DNA of 64,000 nucleotides from Warburgia ugandensis (taxonomy: Eukaryota; Streptophyta; Magnoliopsida; Canellales; Canellaceae), in assembly GCA_035236585.1 (NCBI GenBank), contig CP141136.1, positions 25,769,426 to 25,833,425 on the forward strand. The letters are read 5' to 3'. The notes below the pieces were generated by a model. The model made no database searches. It saw only the letters and a program-made list of their open reading frames with translations, and was not told the DNA's origin. A program made the translations under genes and the position numbers. This document shows, piece by piece, positions 45,240 to 57,589 of the stretch. Position 1 is the stretch's first letter. Every line of letters starts with the position of its first letter.

Positions 45240-46274
45240 TGCTTACTGGAACTGAATGACAAAAATACCCTTATTTTAGTGGAGATTTGCAAAATAATTT
45301 AGATGGGCATGGTCTCTTTATTATAGTCTTCCAAGAAAATCCTCAAGCTTAAGATCATGTTATCATGTCTAGTTATTTATTATCCTTTTTCCAATTATTA
45401 TGTTGAAAATACAAAGCATATATAGACATTGCTTGCTCAAGGTTAATAAAAGCCATTTGGGGCCTACATGTTAATTTGTCAAATGATAAGAAGATCACCC
45501 TAATCATGCCAAAATAGCCCTATAACAATTTTATTATAAAAAAATTATGAATCATTAATTTTTTTTTTTATCGACTATAGTGTGTCAATAAAATGTCTGT
45601 TTGGCATGGGACCAGAGCCATATGAATCAGCTTGATGGTATACAAATTTATTGGTATGGATTACATGTAAACTTTCTCATGTGCGCCCAAAAATTGACAA
45701 TCTCCTTGGATCCCAAGGGTCCCTTGCTGAGTAGTGGTACTCTGTTAGCATTTAGATTATACCATTGAGATTAGGAACGATAAATTGTCATGGAGGAAAA
45801 CGCATGGATTTGTGGGTCATAATCCCATCCTATCAGATAAAATATTATATATGCTCAAGAGCCAACATTCCAACAAACTGTCTAATTTATTTTATGATTG
45901 GTCGCCACAACTTAAAAGTATTTGGACGACCACATTATCGAAGATTGAACATTATGACTAGATTAATCAGTTCATGAACATAGGTATTGTTTTAAAATCG
46001 AAGATTAGTATCTAATGACTGAAGCTCAGTACTGCTCAGTGGCGAAGAATCATAAATCTGCCAAGAGGTTATGAGTTATCAGATTTCTAGCATCATCGAC
46101 TTGGTCATTTACGACGAATTTGCACCTAGTGGGGGTCAAATTCAATGCATTTTTAGGAGGGTGTTAAGCTCATTTACATACTTTGATCTTGGATGAACTT
46201 GTATTAAACCATGAAGCTTCAAAATCATGGAAATTGGTTACTCTTTATCATATTTCTATATTTTGGTTTCTTAG
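45240..46274. other. Intergenic, nothing recognised
   Basis: No gene supported. Frames are short and without recognisable similarity. Confidence 0.5.
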
Positions 46275-46463
46275 GCAGCAACCCATTTAGCCTTGGTGCA
46301 ACGGTAAAAGTTGTCGTCATCTAATCTTGAGGTCAAGGATTCAAGATGTGGAAACAGCCTCTTATAAAAATACAAGGTAAGGTTGCCTACTATAAGCCCT
46401 TGTGGTCCGTCTATTCATCAGACCCTGCATAGGCAATAGATTTGTACACTGGTGCAGCAACCC
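46275..46463 (+). mobile_element. Au SINE, full length, 10-bp target duplication
   Basis: The body is 46285-46453 (AGCCTTGGTGCAACGGTAAA; B box AGGATTCAAGATGTGG). It is flanked by GCAGCAACCC at 46275-46284 and 46454-46463. Confidence 0.93.
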
Positions 46464-46464
46464 G

Positions 46465-48302
46465 CTTCAACAGGCTATGATTAAGGATTGTAAAAAGAAA
46501 ATCTTCCTAGTCAACTTCTTGATGGCTGTAGGTGGCAATTTGGTAAATAAATGGAAGAACAAGGGCATTTTATGGGATGACATTTGTGGGGTTGAATTGG
46601 GTGCGAAGGTTTCTTGGGCACTATCATCATGCTGGAATTTTTGCTTTTGGAATATCTCTATCCAGTCATGTATATTTCCCAACATCTTCTGATCAAGACC
46701 CCTTCAACAAGATGGGCATGGCCTTCTTCTTTTAGGTTCCCTACTTTTTCCCTGTGGAACAACTACATGGGCCATTGAACTTGACACATGCTAAAAGGAA
46801 AAAGCAAAGGATATGGCTGGTGCCTTGTGATTTTGGGAACTTGAGACTTCAAGCACCAGCTAGAATGGAAATTTGCTCCAATTCAACTTTCAGTTTGAGG
46901 GTCATTGTTAGGTTGATGTGAAGGGGTTATAGAGTTTGGGTTTCTAAATAACTAGATTAATGGGTCAATAAATTTTTTTTATCAGACAATTAACACCAAG
47001 GACGATTTTGGATCTGATTAGCTTGTGGATCTGCTTGGTGGAAACTCTAGCTCTATAACAATGAGGCTTTAATGATAATTTGCACAGTCTAGACTTGGAC
47101 GTTGATCTTCCTTACTGGTGTATTATGATTAAACTTTAGGGTTAGACGTCTAGAAACCAACTTTTCAACACCAAGGTCCCTTATAATATTTCATTCAAGT
47201 GAGGGCCTCGGTGCAGAAAAATTGAACAAAGTCCCTTTGGTAACCAGATTTTCTTACATGTTCCAAGATATCTATGGCAACCGGATGCCATCTTGCTGGA
47301 TCTTTCTGATCATCTTAAACCTGACTGAATCAGATAACCAGTAATCAGAGCTCAATAGAAGCTAATTATTATTACAAGTTTGAGCTCCTACATTGAACTT
47401 GCTTATCTGTAATCACCCCTAACAAAAAGATTAGTAAATCTCTGTAAAGCATGAGGGTTGCAGTCTTGGTATGAGAGAGAGACAGAAAGAACTCAAGTTC
47501 ATGTAACTTGGATCTAGCCAGACAACCAGTTATAATATTCACAAATGCCAAGATGCAAGTGTTAGATTTTTATGGTCTACAGGATATGGAATGGAAGGAA
47601 TATGTTATGATATTTTGCTTGTTGTTGGTAGAATTATTAGATACCAAGTATACAGACAATAGCATTCCAAACTAGTTTAAAAAATCAATTTATTGGCCTT
47701 CTGGGACAAGACCATTAGCTTGTGAACCATCCCAAGGTGACCCACATGTTTCTTGTCATTGCCCAACAAACATCTCAACTGTGAGATCAAGCCCAACAAA
47801 AATCAGTAGTTTAGCTTTTCATGGTGGAACCCCAAATGGGAGGTGCTAGATCAATGTTTAGAATCATCCAATCAAGGGGAAATCAATGACAACGGGTCCA
47901 GCTCGATCCTAGTTACCTGCTGGACCAAGGTATCCGACTGCATCAAGCTCAAATCACAAAGTTATCAAGCGACGGGAACATTAATATCTCTAGGTGGATC
48001 CAACACCTAAGAAATTCTTTATGAGCCCTGCACCTTGATCAACAGAGAGGAGTGAATTGGATGTAAGTACAAGATAAGAATATGCATGAATCTTTATCGT
48101 CATCAACAACAACAATGGTAGTTAGAGCCCAATCAGGACCCGATTAGAATGGCTTAAGCGGGATTATTTCCATATAAATCTGGCATAATCCAATAAACCA
48201 AATTGTATCAGCTTTTTTCAAATCGAACCCTAGTTTAAGCAATTATGCCAGATAATTTTATATATAATTTGGTTTAAGCTAGATTATTCATAATTTTCTA
48301 AA
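46465..48302. other. Intergenic, no gene recognised
   Basis: No supported coding region. From about 48150 a repeat rich in ATAATCTGGCATAATCC blocks begins; similar blocks recur at 48405-48430 and weakly at 57180-57260. The SINE fragment at 48303 sits inside it. Confidence 0.45.
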
Positions 48303-48395
48303 GCCTAAGGTCATAAGTTCAAGGTGTGGAAAGAGCCTTTTGCAAAAATGTAAGGTAAGGCTGCATACTATAAACTTTTATTGTCTGCATTGTCA
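48303..48395 (+). mobile_element. Au SINE fragment
   Basis: AGGTCATAAGTTCAAGGTGTGG through GTAAGGCTGCATACTATA. Both ends are missing. It separates two halves of an ATAATCTGGCATAATCC-containing repeat. Confidence 0.75.
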
Positions 48396-48855
48396 CCGAA
48401 ATAATCTGGCATAATCCTACAAACCTAATTTTACAAGCTTTGCCAGCCCGGCCCCTTACATATATAAAGCGGTTTACGAATTATGATGGGTTATTTTACA
48501 TGTTATCTGCTTCACACAATTCTGCTGGATCACTCATATTGCGAAGATGAGATTATGTATGTGATGCCAATGTGGCCTTAGCATTCTCATTATTGCATAG
48601 ATGGCATGATAATGTGATATTCCATCATCCATGTGTTTGAAGATGAGACGATGGTGTTATAATACGATGGATATGATCCCACCCTTCATGCGTAGTACAA
48701 TCTAAAAAAGTTGCAGGAAAGCAAAAAGATACACTTCGCCTTGGTGGATTGCAACCTCCATCAAATCACTTTTAGTATGGCTCATTTGGGGAGGAAGATC
48801 TTTCTTCTTCTCAATTATTAAGTGATAGAACACACCACATCACTACAAATATGTT

Positions 48856-48866
48856 TGTGTGTGTGC

Positions 48867-48914
<48 letters not shown>
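48856..48914. repeat. Compound (GT)n-(GA)n microsatellite
   Basis: GT run with one interruption to about 48880, then about 17 GA units. Confidence 0.93.
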
Positions 48915-48919
<5 letters not shown>

Positions 48920-49118
48920 GGTTAGTGTAAGTTCGGCTTAGAAGTTCATACAAGCTTGCTTAACAGGATACCTCTTGGATGATATAGTTCCAAAGCACAT
49001 TCCGAAATCAAACATGTACGTGCTTAAGTGGGTGGTTTATTACCATTGATCTTAACTAGATGATACTATAATTTGGATTAGCCACATCTTTGGATTGGTC
49101 GACGAAGTTCATAGAAAT

Positions 49119-49140
49119 ATATATATATATATATATATAT
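49119..49140. repeat. (TA)n microsatellite
   Basis: About eleven AT units directly beside the hairpin element at 49141. Confidence 0.9.
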
Positions 49141-49294
49141 CAACAATAAATTATTATAGGTGTAAGTTGCAGTTAACACCTTATTGGCTGAGAAAAAGGA
49201 AAAGGTATCATTTTCTTTGCCTTTTTCTACTTTTTACTTTTTTTCAGCTAATGAGATGTTAGCTCCTCCTTACACCTGTAATAATTTGCTGTTG
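49141..49294. mobile_element. Hairpin MITE next to a (TA)n run
   Basis: CAACAATAAATTATTATAGG on the left pairs with the complement of CTGTAATAATTTGCTGTTG on the right. Pairing continues through AGGTGTAAG, TTAACACCTTATTGGCTGA and GAAAAAGG, giving arms of about 65 bp. It has no coding capacity. Confidence 0.7.
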
Positions 49295-49403
49295 CTAACA
49301 CTCCTTATATGAGTGGTAAAGGTGAGATTTCATTGGGCTGAAAAAAGTTTCTAACTGCCATTTCTTTCAACTTTTTTTGTTTTTTGCTTTTTTCTAGCAA
49401 ATC

Positions 49404-50356
49404 TGTAACATTTCGGGGTTCCAACAGTTACAATATTATCCGCTTTGAGGTTCCCATACACTCCTCACGGTTTTGTTCTTCCACAGTTTCCTAGGAAAAA
49501 TGCATTGTGATCATTAGAGTTTCCCGAATTCTTATAAACAGCCTAATTTCCTCTCCCCAGGCAATGTGGGACTAACTCTCTGTCCTTTACCTCAGCTTAG
49601 AAGCCTGCCAGCCTTCTCTAGGCCCGCTCTCATCGGCCTAAGGCTTCACATCTTCCCCGTTTAGGGAACACGCGTCCTTGCGTGATAGCCACGACTAGGC
49701 GCTCGCGTGTGGCTCGCCACCACACCACGAGGGGAACTGGTTCTGATACCATTTGTAACATCCCGGGGTTCTAACAGTCACAATATTGTCTGCTTTGGGG
49801 CTCCCATACACCCCTCACGGTTTTGTTCTTCCACAGTTTCCTAGGAAAAACGCGTTGTGACTGTTAGAGTTTCCCGAATTCTTATAAACATCCCAGTTTC
49901 CTCTCCCTAGGCAATGTGTGACTAATTCTCTGTCCTTTACCTCAGCTTAGAAGCCTATCAATCTTCTCTAGGCCCACCCTCATCGGTCTAGGGCTTCACA
50001 TCTTTCCTCCTTAGGAAATACGCGTCCTCACGTAATAGCCACGATTAAGTGCTCGTGTGCAACTAGCCACCACATCACGAGGGAAACTAGCTCTGATACC
50101 ATTTGTAACATCTCAGGGTTCCAACAGTCACAATATTGTCCGCTTTGAGGCGCCTATATACCCCTCACGGTTTTGTTCTTCCCCAGTTTCTTAGAAAAAA
50201 TGCGTTGTGATTGTTAGAGTTTCCTGAATTCTTATAAACAGCCTAGTTTCCTCTCACCAAGCAATGTGAGACTAACTCTCTGTCCTTCACCCCAGCTTAG
50301 AAGCCTACCAGCCTTCTCTAGGCCTGCTCTCATCGGCCTAGGGCTTCACATCTTCT
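49404..50356 (-). mobile_element. TRIM array: three LTRs, two internal regions, fossil
   Basis: Read right to left, an LTR (50320-50104) is followed by a primer-binding site TGGTATCAGAGC (50101-50090), matching the initiator-Met tRNA end. Then come a short internal region, a second LTR (49970-49754), another primer-binding site (near 49751-49739), internal DNA and a third LTR (49620-49404). LTRs are about 217 bp and end ...TGTTACA. No coding capacity is expected in TRIMs. The shared-LTR layout is what unequal recombination between copies produces. I see no 5S-like segment, so it is not evidently Cassandra. Confidence 0.85.
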
Positions 50357-50948
50357 ATGAAACCCTATGCCTCAAGAGGGCTGGCAGGCTTCTAGGGGGG
50401 TGAGGGACTGAGAGTTAGTCTCACATCGCTAAGGGAAAAGTTACTGGGCTGTTGATAAGAGTGCTGAGGACTTCCCTTACAACGATTGGTTTTCCCCCAC
50501 GGGGGAAGAACAAAACTGTGCGAGGGCTGGGTGATATGAGCCACAGTCTCCAAAGCGAACAATATCGTTGCAGGGTGTGGGCCCTCGGGCTGTTACAGTG
50601 GTATCAGAGCCAACCTCTGACCCAGTGTGGGTGGCTAACCTCACGTGGGCGCTAGCGTGAAGACACGTGGGGACGCGTGTCCCCTAGCGGAGAGAGGTGA
50701 AGCCCTGTGCCGATGAGGGCAGGCCAAGAGAGCTGGTAGGTTTCTAGGAGGGTAAGGGACTAAGAGTTAGTCTCACATCGCTAAAAGGAAAGTTATTGGG
50801 TTATTGATAAAAGTGCTGAGAACTTCCCTTGCAACGACTAGTTTTCCCCCATGGGGAAGAACAAAACCATGCAAGGGCTGGGTGATGTGAGCCCCAATCT
50901 CCAAAGTGGACAATATCGTTGAAGGGTGTGGACCCTTGGGCTGTTACA
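50357..50948 (+). mobile_element. TRIM element, two LTRs, opposite orientation, fossil
   Basis: The left LTR is about 50375-50597, followed by primer-binding site TGGTATCAGAGCCA (50599-50612), about 110 bp of internal DNA, and the right LTR (about 50725-50948). Both LTRs end GGGCTGTTACA. The family is the same as the minus-strand array to its left, but a distinct, diverged subgroup. The two arrays meet head to head at about 50356. Confidence 0.88.
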
Positions 50949-51925
50949 AAATCAAATGTCACTTAGACCTGCATGAAACAACTGAGCAACTGTTTGATCT
51001 ATCATTATCATCTTCTTAAAGAGGCCTGCTAAATAAAATATCTAAATCAAGATAACGTCATGTGGGTGGCCCTGCAATTCATTTCTCATGTACCAATCTT
51101 GAATATTCTTAATAATAAAGTTGAATAATTACACCCTTTTAGATCACTTCAACAACCTTTTACCACGCTGTTTAGACACGAATGCTCTCTCTCTCTGCTC
51201 GCATGTGTGCGGAAAGCACCCAGGCCCAGCTATTAAGTTTATTTAGCGATCTAAACCATGCATCTGATCATCTATTGGACTTAGTCTTCTAAATTTTTTT
51301 TATTTGTTTCTCTCTCTGTGGGCTAACAAATGTCAGCATAGTTGATTGTGTAGACAACTCAACATCCCTAAAATATGTTTGGTCGCATATTGGAGTAAAA
51401 CTCTCTCAATGTCAAATAGACGGAAAACCAAAATTTCCTTTGTTTAGGTTGTAAATGGATATCATTGAAAGGAAACATACACATGAAAGATGACGAGATG
51501 GTGGCGTGGGTGTTGTTAGCACATCAAATCTCGGCCCTCGATTTCTAGAGCTATTGAAAGTGATGGACAATGGAGACAATGGACCCCAATTGAACAACGG
51601 CCACGCGAAGTGATGCTAGCTTCGGACTTAGACGTGGTGGGGCCAATGCTGTCAGGACTCACCCAGGTTACTTTCTCCTGCTTGCTTCGGCCGTCCATCT
51701 GACGTCGGCCAACAAAGCGACGTGGTGAGTGCTGGTTCACTTTGCATGCTCGATGTGTAGTGCTGCATCCCCTCTTCCAAGTTGACTAGCCATGTTTTTT
51801 TGTCATTTTGCATGCTTACGGTCGTTCAAATTAGAGAGTATCATTTTGCCCATTTGTGAGGACTGGAAGAGAGATGATTATCTTGCAGCAGAATAATGTC
51901 TCCCTACGTTTAAAATTTAGTTTGT
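50949..51925. other. Intergenic, nothing recognised
   Basis: No gene supported. Overlapping minus-strand frames at 51412-51740 show no known family. Confidence 0.5.
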
Positions 51926-52146
51926 TATATTATTAAGAAACCTGAAAAAGGAAGCCTTGGAGCAATGGTAAAGTTGTCGTCAAGTGACCTTTAGATCATG
52001 GGTTCAAGGCGTGAAAACAACTACTTGCAAAAATACAAAGTAAAGCTGAGTTTTATAGACCCTTGCAGTCCTCCCCTTCCTTAGACCCTCTATGCATGGA
52101 AACTATCTGCACAGCTGGCCTTTATATATTATTAGGAAACCTAAAA
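51926..52146 (+). mobile_element. Au SINE, full length, target duplication of about 22 bp
   Basis: The body is 51949-52124 (AGCCTTGGAGCAATGGTAAA; B box CATGGGTTCAAGGCGTG). It is flanked by TATATTATTAAGAAACCTG (from 51926) and TATATTATTAGGAAACCTA (from 52125). The two mismatches show moderate age. Confidence 0.93.
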
Positions 52147-52762
52147 CTTGTAGGATGCTGGTGGTGCATGAGATGCTATAATTTGAACAACTGACATGAG
52201 ATGATATGAGCTACATCAGCATTAGTGGTGCTTGTGTTGAGGTGAGATGCGTAATATATCCTCATCTTTGTGTTAGCGGTGCTTGAGATGAGAAGAGACG
52301 AAAACCATCCTATCCCAACTCACTATTGGTGTGGTGGTAGAGATGAGATATGAAATCACAGTCTATCTTAGCTTGCTCGGGTGGTTTGTATATCACTTCC
52401 ATCTCATCTCATCTCATCTCATCTCATCTCATCTCATCTCATTCCTATTACAAAAGATAATCATTGCTTTTGGTCCCAAAATTCAGCACCACCCTTATAC
52501 TTTGCTTGAAATGGAAATGACCCACATCTCAACCATCTCACACAATTCATCTCAACCATCTCAGCCCAATTTAAGTGATATTTTGAGTTACGTCGATTAA
52601 CTCATGCCAAATTTAGCTCAGTTCGAATTATATCAAGCCAAATCACATCTCATGTCATCTCAAACTAGCTTATCATGGCTCAAGCACCACTAACTCGATG
52701 TTAGGATATTATTCTGAGAAGCCCCCTATAAAGGTAAAGAAGGATTTTCTTCTGTATGTAAA
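52147..52762. other. Intergenic DNA with (ATCTC)n
   Basis: GAGATGAGATG-like and CATCTCA-like words are frequent throughout (52180-52680) in both orientations around the pentanucleotide run at 52401. No gene recognised. Confidence 0.5.
52401..52442. repeat. (ATCTC)n pentanucleotide microsatellite
   Basis: Eight uninterrupted ATCTC units. Confidence 0.95.
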
Positions 52763-52798
52763 AGGACAGCCAAGTGCACGAAGTTTTTGCGTATGTGT
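52763..52798 (-). mobile_element. Au SINE 3'-end fragment
   Basis: GGACAGCCAAGTGCACGAAG is the family 3' terminus on the minus strand; the rest is absent. Confidence 0.6.
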
Positions 52799-53184
52799 AT
52801 AATATTAATTTGTGGCCATATATCAAGGGGCTTGATGTAAGAACCCTCACTTTTTCTTTTTCTTTTTCTTTTTTATATATTTTTATTACATTTAATTGGA
52901 ATAAAATCATGACTTTAATTTGGTTAAAATTGAATTCTTAGAAAGTAACCCTTTTGAAAACTCAAAATTTGAACTTGAAATGATTAAATTTGGAATGTAT
53001 GCATCAAGATGATTCTAACAACATAAAGAACATTGAAATAGAACTCGGATGGAGAAGTTATAATAATCTGAAATTTGAAAGCATTTTGGGAAAGATAAAG
53101 ATATTTTAACTTAAAGGGAGGGGTCGGTTTTGATATTTGCAACCCCCTCCTTTAAGAGAGTCAATTGTAATCAGCCAACGTACT

Positions 53185-53300
53185 CGAGAGAGAGAAGAAA
53201 AAGAAAAAAGGAAAGGAGAAGAAGAAGAAGAAGAAGAAAGGAAAGAAGAAGGAAGAGGAAGAGGAAGAAGAGGAGGACAAGGAGAAGAGAGGAAGAGAGA
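53185..53300 (+). repeat. Purine-rich GAGA/GAA tract in the LTR
   Basis: Almost pure A/G for over 100 bp, giving Glu/Arg/Lys-only frames that are artefacts. Confidence 0.85.
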
Positions 53301-56300
53301 GTGTAGCAGGAGGATGGTTACTGGGAATGGTTGGTGACACTAGCTAGAAGGAGAAATCAGAGGGAGGAGCATGCGAGGAAGATGATAGTCGTCTGAGGAA
53401 ATGATGGCTCAGATCACTTAGGAAGATAGTCGTCTGAGGAAATGACGGCTTAGATCAATGATCTGAGCCGACTATCTTATTCAGCATGAGGAAACGACCA
53501 AGACCTACCATCCATTTCAACAATCTAACCACATCTTGTCAAAAATTGATGTCTAAACATTGTTGGAGATGGCGAGCTCACTAGAGAAAATGGTGGCTTA
53601 GATTTGTGATCCGAGCCAACCAACTTGCTCATCTTGAAGAGATGATCAAGACCCATTACTCCATTTCATCTATCATCTTGTAAACAAATCAACAACGGAG
53701 CTTGTTGGAGATATCAAGTTTGATGGAGAAAAGGATGTCCCAAATTGATGATCTGAGTAGTTCATCTTCATCAGCAAGAATAGTGAAACAAAAGCCTTAA
53801 GCTCCCTTCTCAATCCAACGACAATACACCAAAAAAATCAAAGAGAGAAATTGAGGGGCATATTGAATGATCTGAACCATTCATCGTGTCCCTCCCGATG
53901 GGCAGAATCTAGAATTTTATTTATTAATCATAGAAGATCTGACCATTGATCGTGATTGGACCTTTGATTGGATTCTAGATAGTTTGATTTGTGAACAATC
54001 CAACCTCATTTTATGATATGAATAATTCATTTAGATCCTCATGACACGTAGATCAAGATTCATATTAGAGATATTTGATTTAGAGCATTTTTTAGGCAAT
54101 CTAGCTAATCTTGGTCAATGGCTAAGATCAACCGATGATTTAGGTGTGAAATTGGATCCAATTTTATGATCCAAGCCATCCAACTTATTCATTGAGACAC
54201 ATGTTTACCAACACATTCTTTGACTTGAAATGATCAGGCGGATGATTGTAGCCATATCGCTATAGATAGCCTATATTCGGCTCCTTTGCAACCATCGATC
54301 GACAATTAGGTGACACATACAACTAGATATTATTCATATTTACCCACAAGAGGTAAGATTACCATTCTAACCATTTAATTTCATTGATTGTTTATAATTA
54401 ACTAAAAGTGAGTATGATTTGAATGTTAACATCCCCGATTAGTTGATTTAATGATGGATCATTTGAAATTAACCGTTATGAGTATGATAATTTTGGATTA
54501 CATTATAAATTAAGTAAGAAATGAATCTGATAGTTATTTGTTGGCCCGGTTTGGTGTGATTTGGATCATTATCTAATGGTGTTGGAGCTTAGCTTCAAAT
54601 CCCAAGGCAGTGAACCCTTGGATTGTGTTGAATGACAATTGAGATTGAGAATTATAATCTTTATTTTATGATTAAGATCTAACTTAGGCAAATAACTTGG
54701 ATTCTAAACTAGACTCGGATATGTGTATTCAGGTAGTGGGATTGATGTGGACTGATCGCAGAGTGGAGTCTAATGATGACTAGTAAGGTATAAATGAGTA
54801 GTTCTTTATCTAAAATTGGTAATGACAACTAATAATGGCCTTGTCTTTATTTTAAAATTTATAGATCTTCATGGCATTAGCTTAGTATGTATAAATGAAT
54901 GTCATGCATATACTATCACACACTGTGATTCTTGTTGAGGTACTGATTTCATTTGTAACTTATGCACATTCATTATCATAATACATGATTTAACTTTGAT
55001 TTAGTCATATTTATGAGTGATAGTGGAGTTACATGATTTCAGTACTTATCCATGATATGTGAACTCATTAAATAGTGATTTTGTTATTATTACATATTGA
55101 GGCATGTAGACACCTTGTTTTATCGTTATTTATCTATGAACTTGATTGAGAAGGCTTTGTGGCTGGTCCTTGAGAGACTAACCCCAGAGTGAGGGCAATC
55201 CCTTAGGATGGCGAGCCATAGGTGCTCTTGATTTTCATTTGGAGGCTTGGTAGCTGGTTCTTGAGAGGTTAACTCCAAAGTTGTAGAGCAAATTTCATGT
55301 TTTGAGGATTCATTAATTGTGTTTTTACCTAGTAGACGTTATGCTAGGAGAGTTGATATGGTTGGCCACCCACTTTCTGACTTTGCGAGATGATTATACA
55401 CCTACGTCATAGAAGGGTAAATGTATAGGGAATGGTATCATTGGTAGTCCACTCTATGCGTCAGATAAGTCTCCCATTCATGACAAACACTTAGTTTCCT
55501 ATTCTAGTGTTGACAGGGAGTAGCAGTTAGTGGACCTGGAAGTTGGTTAATATTGCAGTATACTGATCCATGTATTTCTTGACGATTGATTTTTTTCATA
55601 TTGCATGGTGAGTGAGCTAGGATGGATATTCTTTATATACTCATGGCATAGATGATGCGTGGAGTGGTATGAGTACTCATGATTAGAGATTTGAGTGCAT
55701 GGGACACTCTTGGGACCCATGTATGAGGTGCCCTTGTTAATGATGTGTATATTTATCGAGATATTTCTTGTGTATTTGATGCACTGCACTAATGTAATTT
55801 TTGACAATCTTAGGACTCACGTATGATGGTGCCTTTGTTGATGATGTGTATATTTATAAAGATATTTCTCGCTTATTTGACACACTGCACAAATGTGATT
55901 TTTGACACTCTTGGGACTCGTATGTAAGGGTGCCCTTGTTGATGACACACATATTTATTGATATATTCTTTGAGCTTTTACGCCGTGCATTGATGTGATT
56001 TTGGTGTATTTTTTAGCCTTAGAAGCTCAGTTGTTTTAGCATGTTTTCAGACGTGCAGGTGGCATGAGTTGCATCAAATTTGATTGTTCTTTTGATGAGC
56101 CTAAGAGGCTCTTTATACTCAGCATATTTTGGAATATGCAAGTGGCATGGATGCATTCTCTTATTTTAAGCAATTTTATGAGTTAGATGCCCTATCTATT
56201 GTCTTTGATTTGGTTGGTTTAGTATGTTTTTTATGTTCTACCTTATCACTATTTGTTATCATTAGTGACATCATGTTAAAGCTGCTTCTATGAGAAAGAA

Positions 56301-56404
56301 ATTTATCGCATGCCCTAAGACTTGATGCTTGACTATCTATATTATGTTAAATAATTGTAATTTATTATTATTATTATTGTCGTCACCTACATAAGCATAG
56401 CTTG

Positions 56405-56430
56405 TTGAGGCATTGCAATATTTTGCAACG

Positions 56431-56435
<5 letters not shown>
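56405..56435. repeat. Hairpin shared with the LTR-like fragment at 35.4 kb
   Basis: TGAGGCATTGCAA, a short loop, then TTGCAACGCCTCA. It is homologous to 35424-35455 in the opposite orientation. Confidence 0.8.

Positions 56436-56476
<41 letters not shown>
56434..56476. repeat. (AG)n microsatellite
   Basis: About 21 AG units inside the LTR, starting from the end of the hairpin. Confidence 0.93.
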
Positions 56477-56477
<1 letters not shown>

Positions 56478-56941
56478 AGGTATTGCAAACAGATAGAGAG
56501 CAAGTGAGGGCGTTGCAACCTTTAGCAATGTATAGAGGAGATTTCAAGGACATATGGTTTGTTAAAACCTTATCTTTGGACATTGTTTTGGTCAGAATCC
56601 TGTGAATGATCAAGGTGAATGGTTAGGGAGATTGAGTTACCCTTTTTGTACTTATGTAATATTATATTTATCATATATTATTTAATCGCATGCATTAAAT
56701 GCGATGGTCCCAAATATAGAGGAGACTATCAAATTTTCAATAGAAATGAGAAGATCATTTTGCCATTAAATCTGTAATTATAGTTTTCTGAGTCATATAA
56801 CTCATGAGGTTTTGAAATAACTGCTTTATATTCAAAATTTTTGTTTTCAATCTACTATAAAAATGAAAATTTTAATCAGGGATCTTGACTTTTGAAAAAT
56901 TTATAATTATATGATGTGTAAAACCCAGGTGTCATTCTTGA

Positions 56942-57417
56942 ATTGCTTTCATAGAATTAGATTCCTTGAAATTGGGGGATTGCTAATTTCTTTTTTATGT
57001 ATCTCTACGATGTCGATCGCCTCGATCTAATTCAATCAATAGTACCATTGGAAGAAATTGAGGAATAGAAAACAAGGTCAGGATCAAGAGGTGCCACATC
57101 ACTGGGAACAACTAGTTCACATATTCATGGCTAACGCAAACTCCTAATCAACAGGCCAATTGGCAAGACTACTATAATCCTGTTTATCAGATTATTTTGG
57201 ATTATACCATACAGATTTCCTTGGAGTAATCCCACATAATCCAGTAAACCAGATCATTTAAGCATTGCCAATCCGCCTAGGTCACTATTGATTTTATGAG
57301 TGGCTATAAGCTTTGCCCATTGCTACCAGTTATACTGTCATAGTGAGATCAATTAGCTAAGGTAATCGCATCTTAGTTCCTCGCAAAATGTTTTCGATAT
57401 CATGTGAAGTGCATAGA
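56942..57417. other. Intergenic, nothing recognised
   Basis: No gene. Blocks like ATAATCC and GGATTATACCA near 57180-57260 recall the repeat at 48150-48430. Confidence 0.45.
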
Positions 57418-57589
57418 GGGCAGCCCTGGTGCACAAAGCTCCCGCCTATGCGGGGTCCAGGCAAGGGGCGGACCACAAGTGCTTAAAGTACACAGCCTTA
57501 CCTTCTATTTTGCAAGAGGCTGTTTCCACGCCTTGAACCCATGACCTCAATGTCACCTGATAATAACTTTTACCGTTGCACTAAGGCTC
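57418..57589 (-). mobile_element. Au SINE, full length
   Basis: Complete from GGGCAGCCCTGGTGCACAAA to the A-box head GTTGCACTAAGGCTC, on the minus strand. The body is well kept; no clear target duplication. Confidence 0.93.

Larger units (their letters stand above)
52836..56936 (+). mobile_element. Solo LTR of about 4.1 kb, Gypsy-like, fossil
   Basis: It begins TGTAAGAACCC and ends in a CCCAGGTGTCA-like terminus matching the end of the LTR at 31588-35320 read in reverse. A further shared block is GCATTAAATGCGATGG...GGAGACT near 56690-56730. The direct 5-mer CTTGA flanks it exactly (52831-52835 and 56937-56941), as expected for an LTR insertion reduced to a solo LTR. A purine-rich GAGA/GAAGAAG tract (53185-53300) follows the likely promoter. 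There are no coding domains. The age is probably considerable given divergence from its relative. Confidence 0.82.

Noticed and set aside
49404-50948. Cassandra-type TRIM carrying a 5S rRNA promoter
   Set aside because: The size and tRNA-Met primer site would fit, but I could not find a 5S-like A-box/C-box segment in the LTRs.
53137-53337. Glu/Arg/Lys-only frame
   Set aside because: It translates a purine tract in an LTR; low complexity only.
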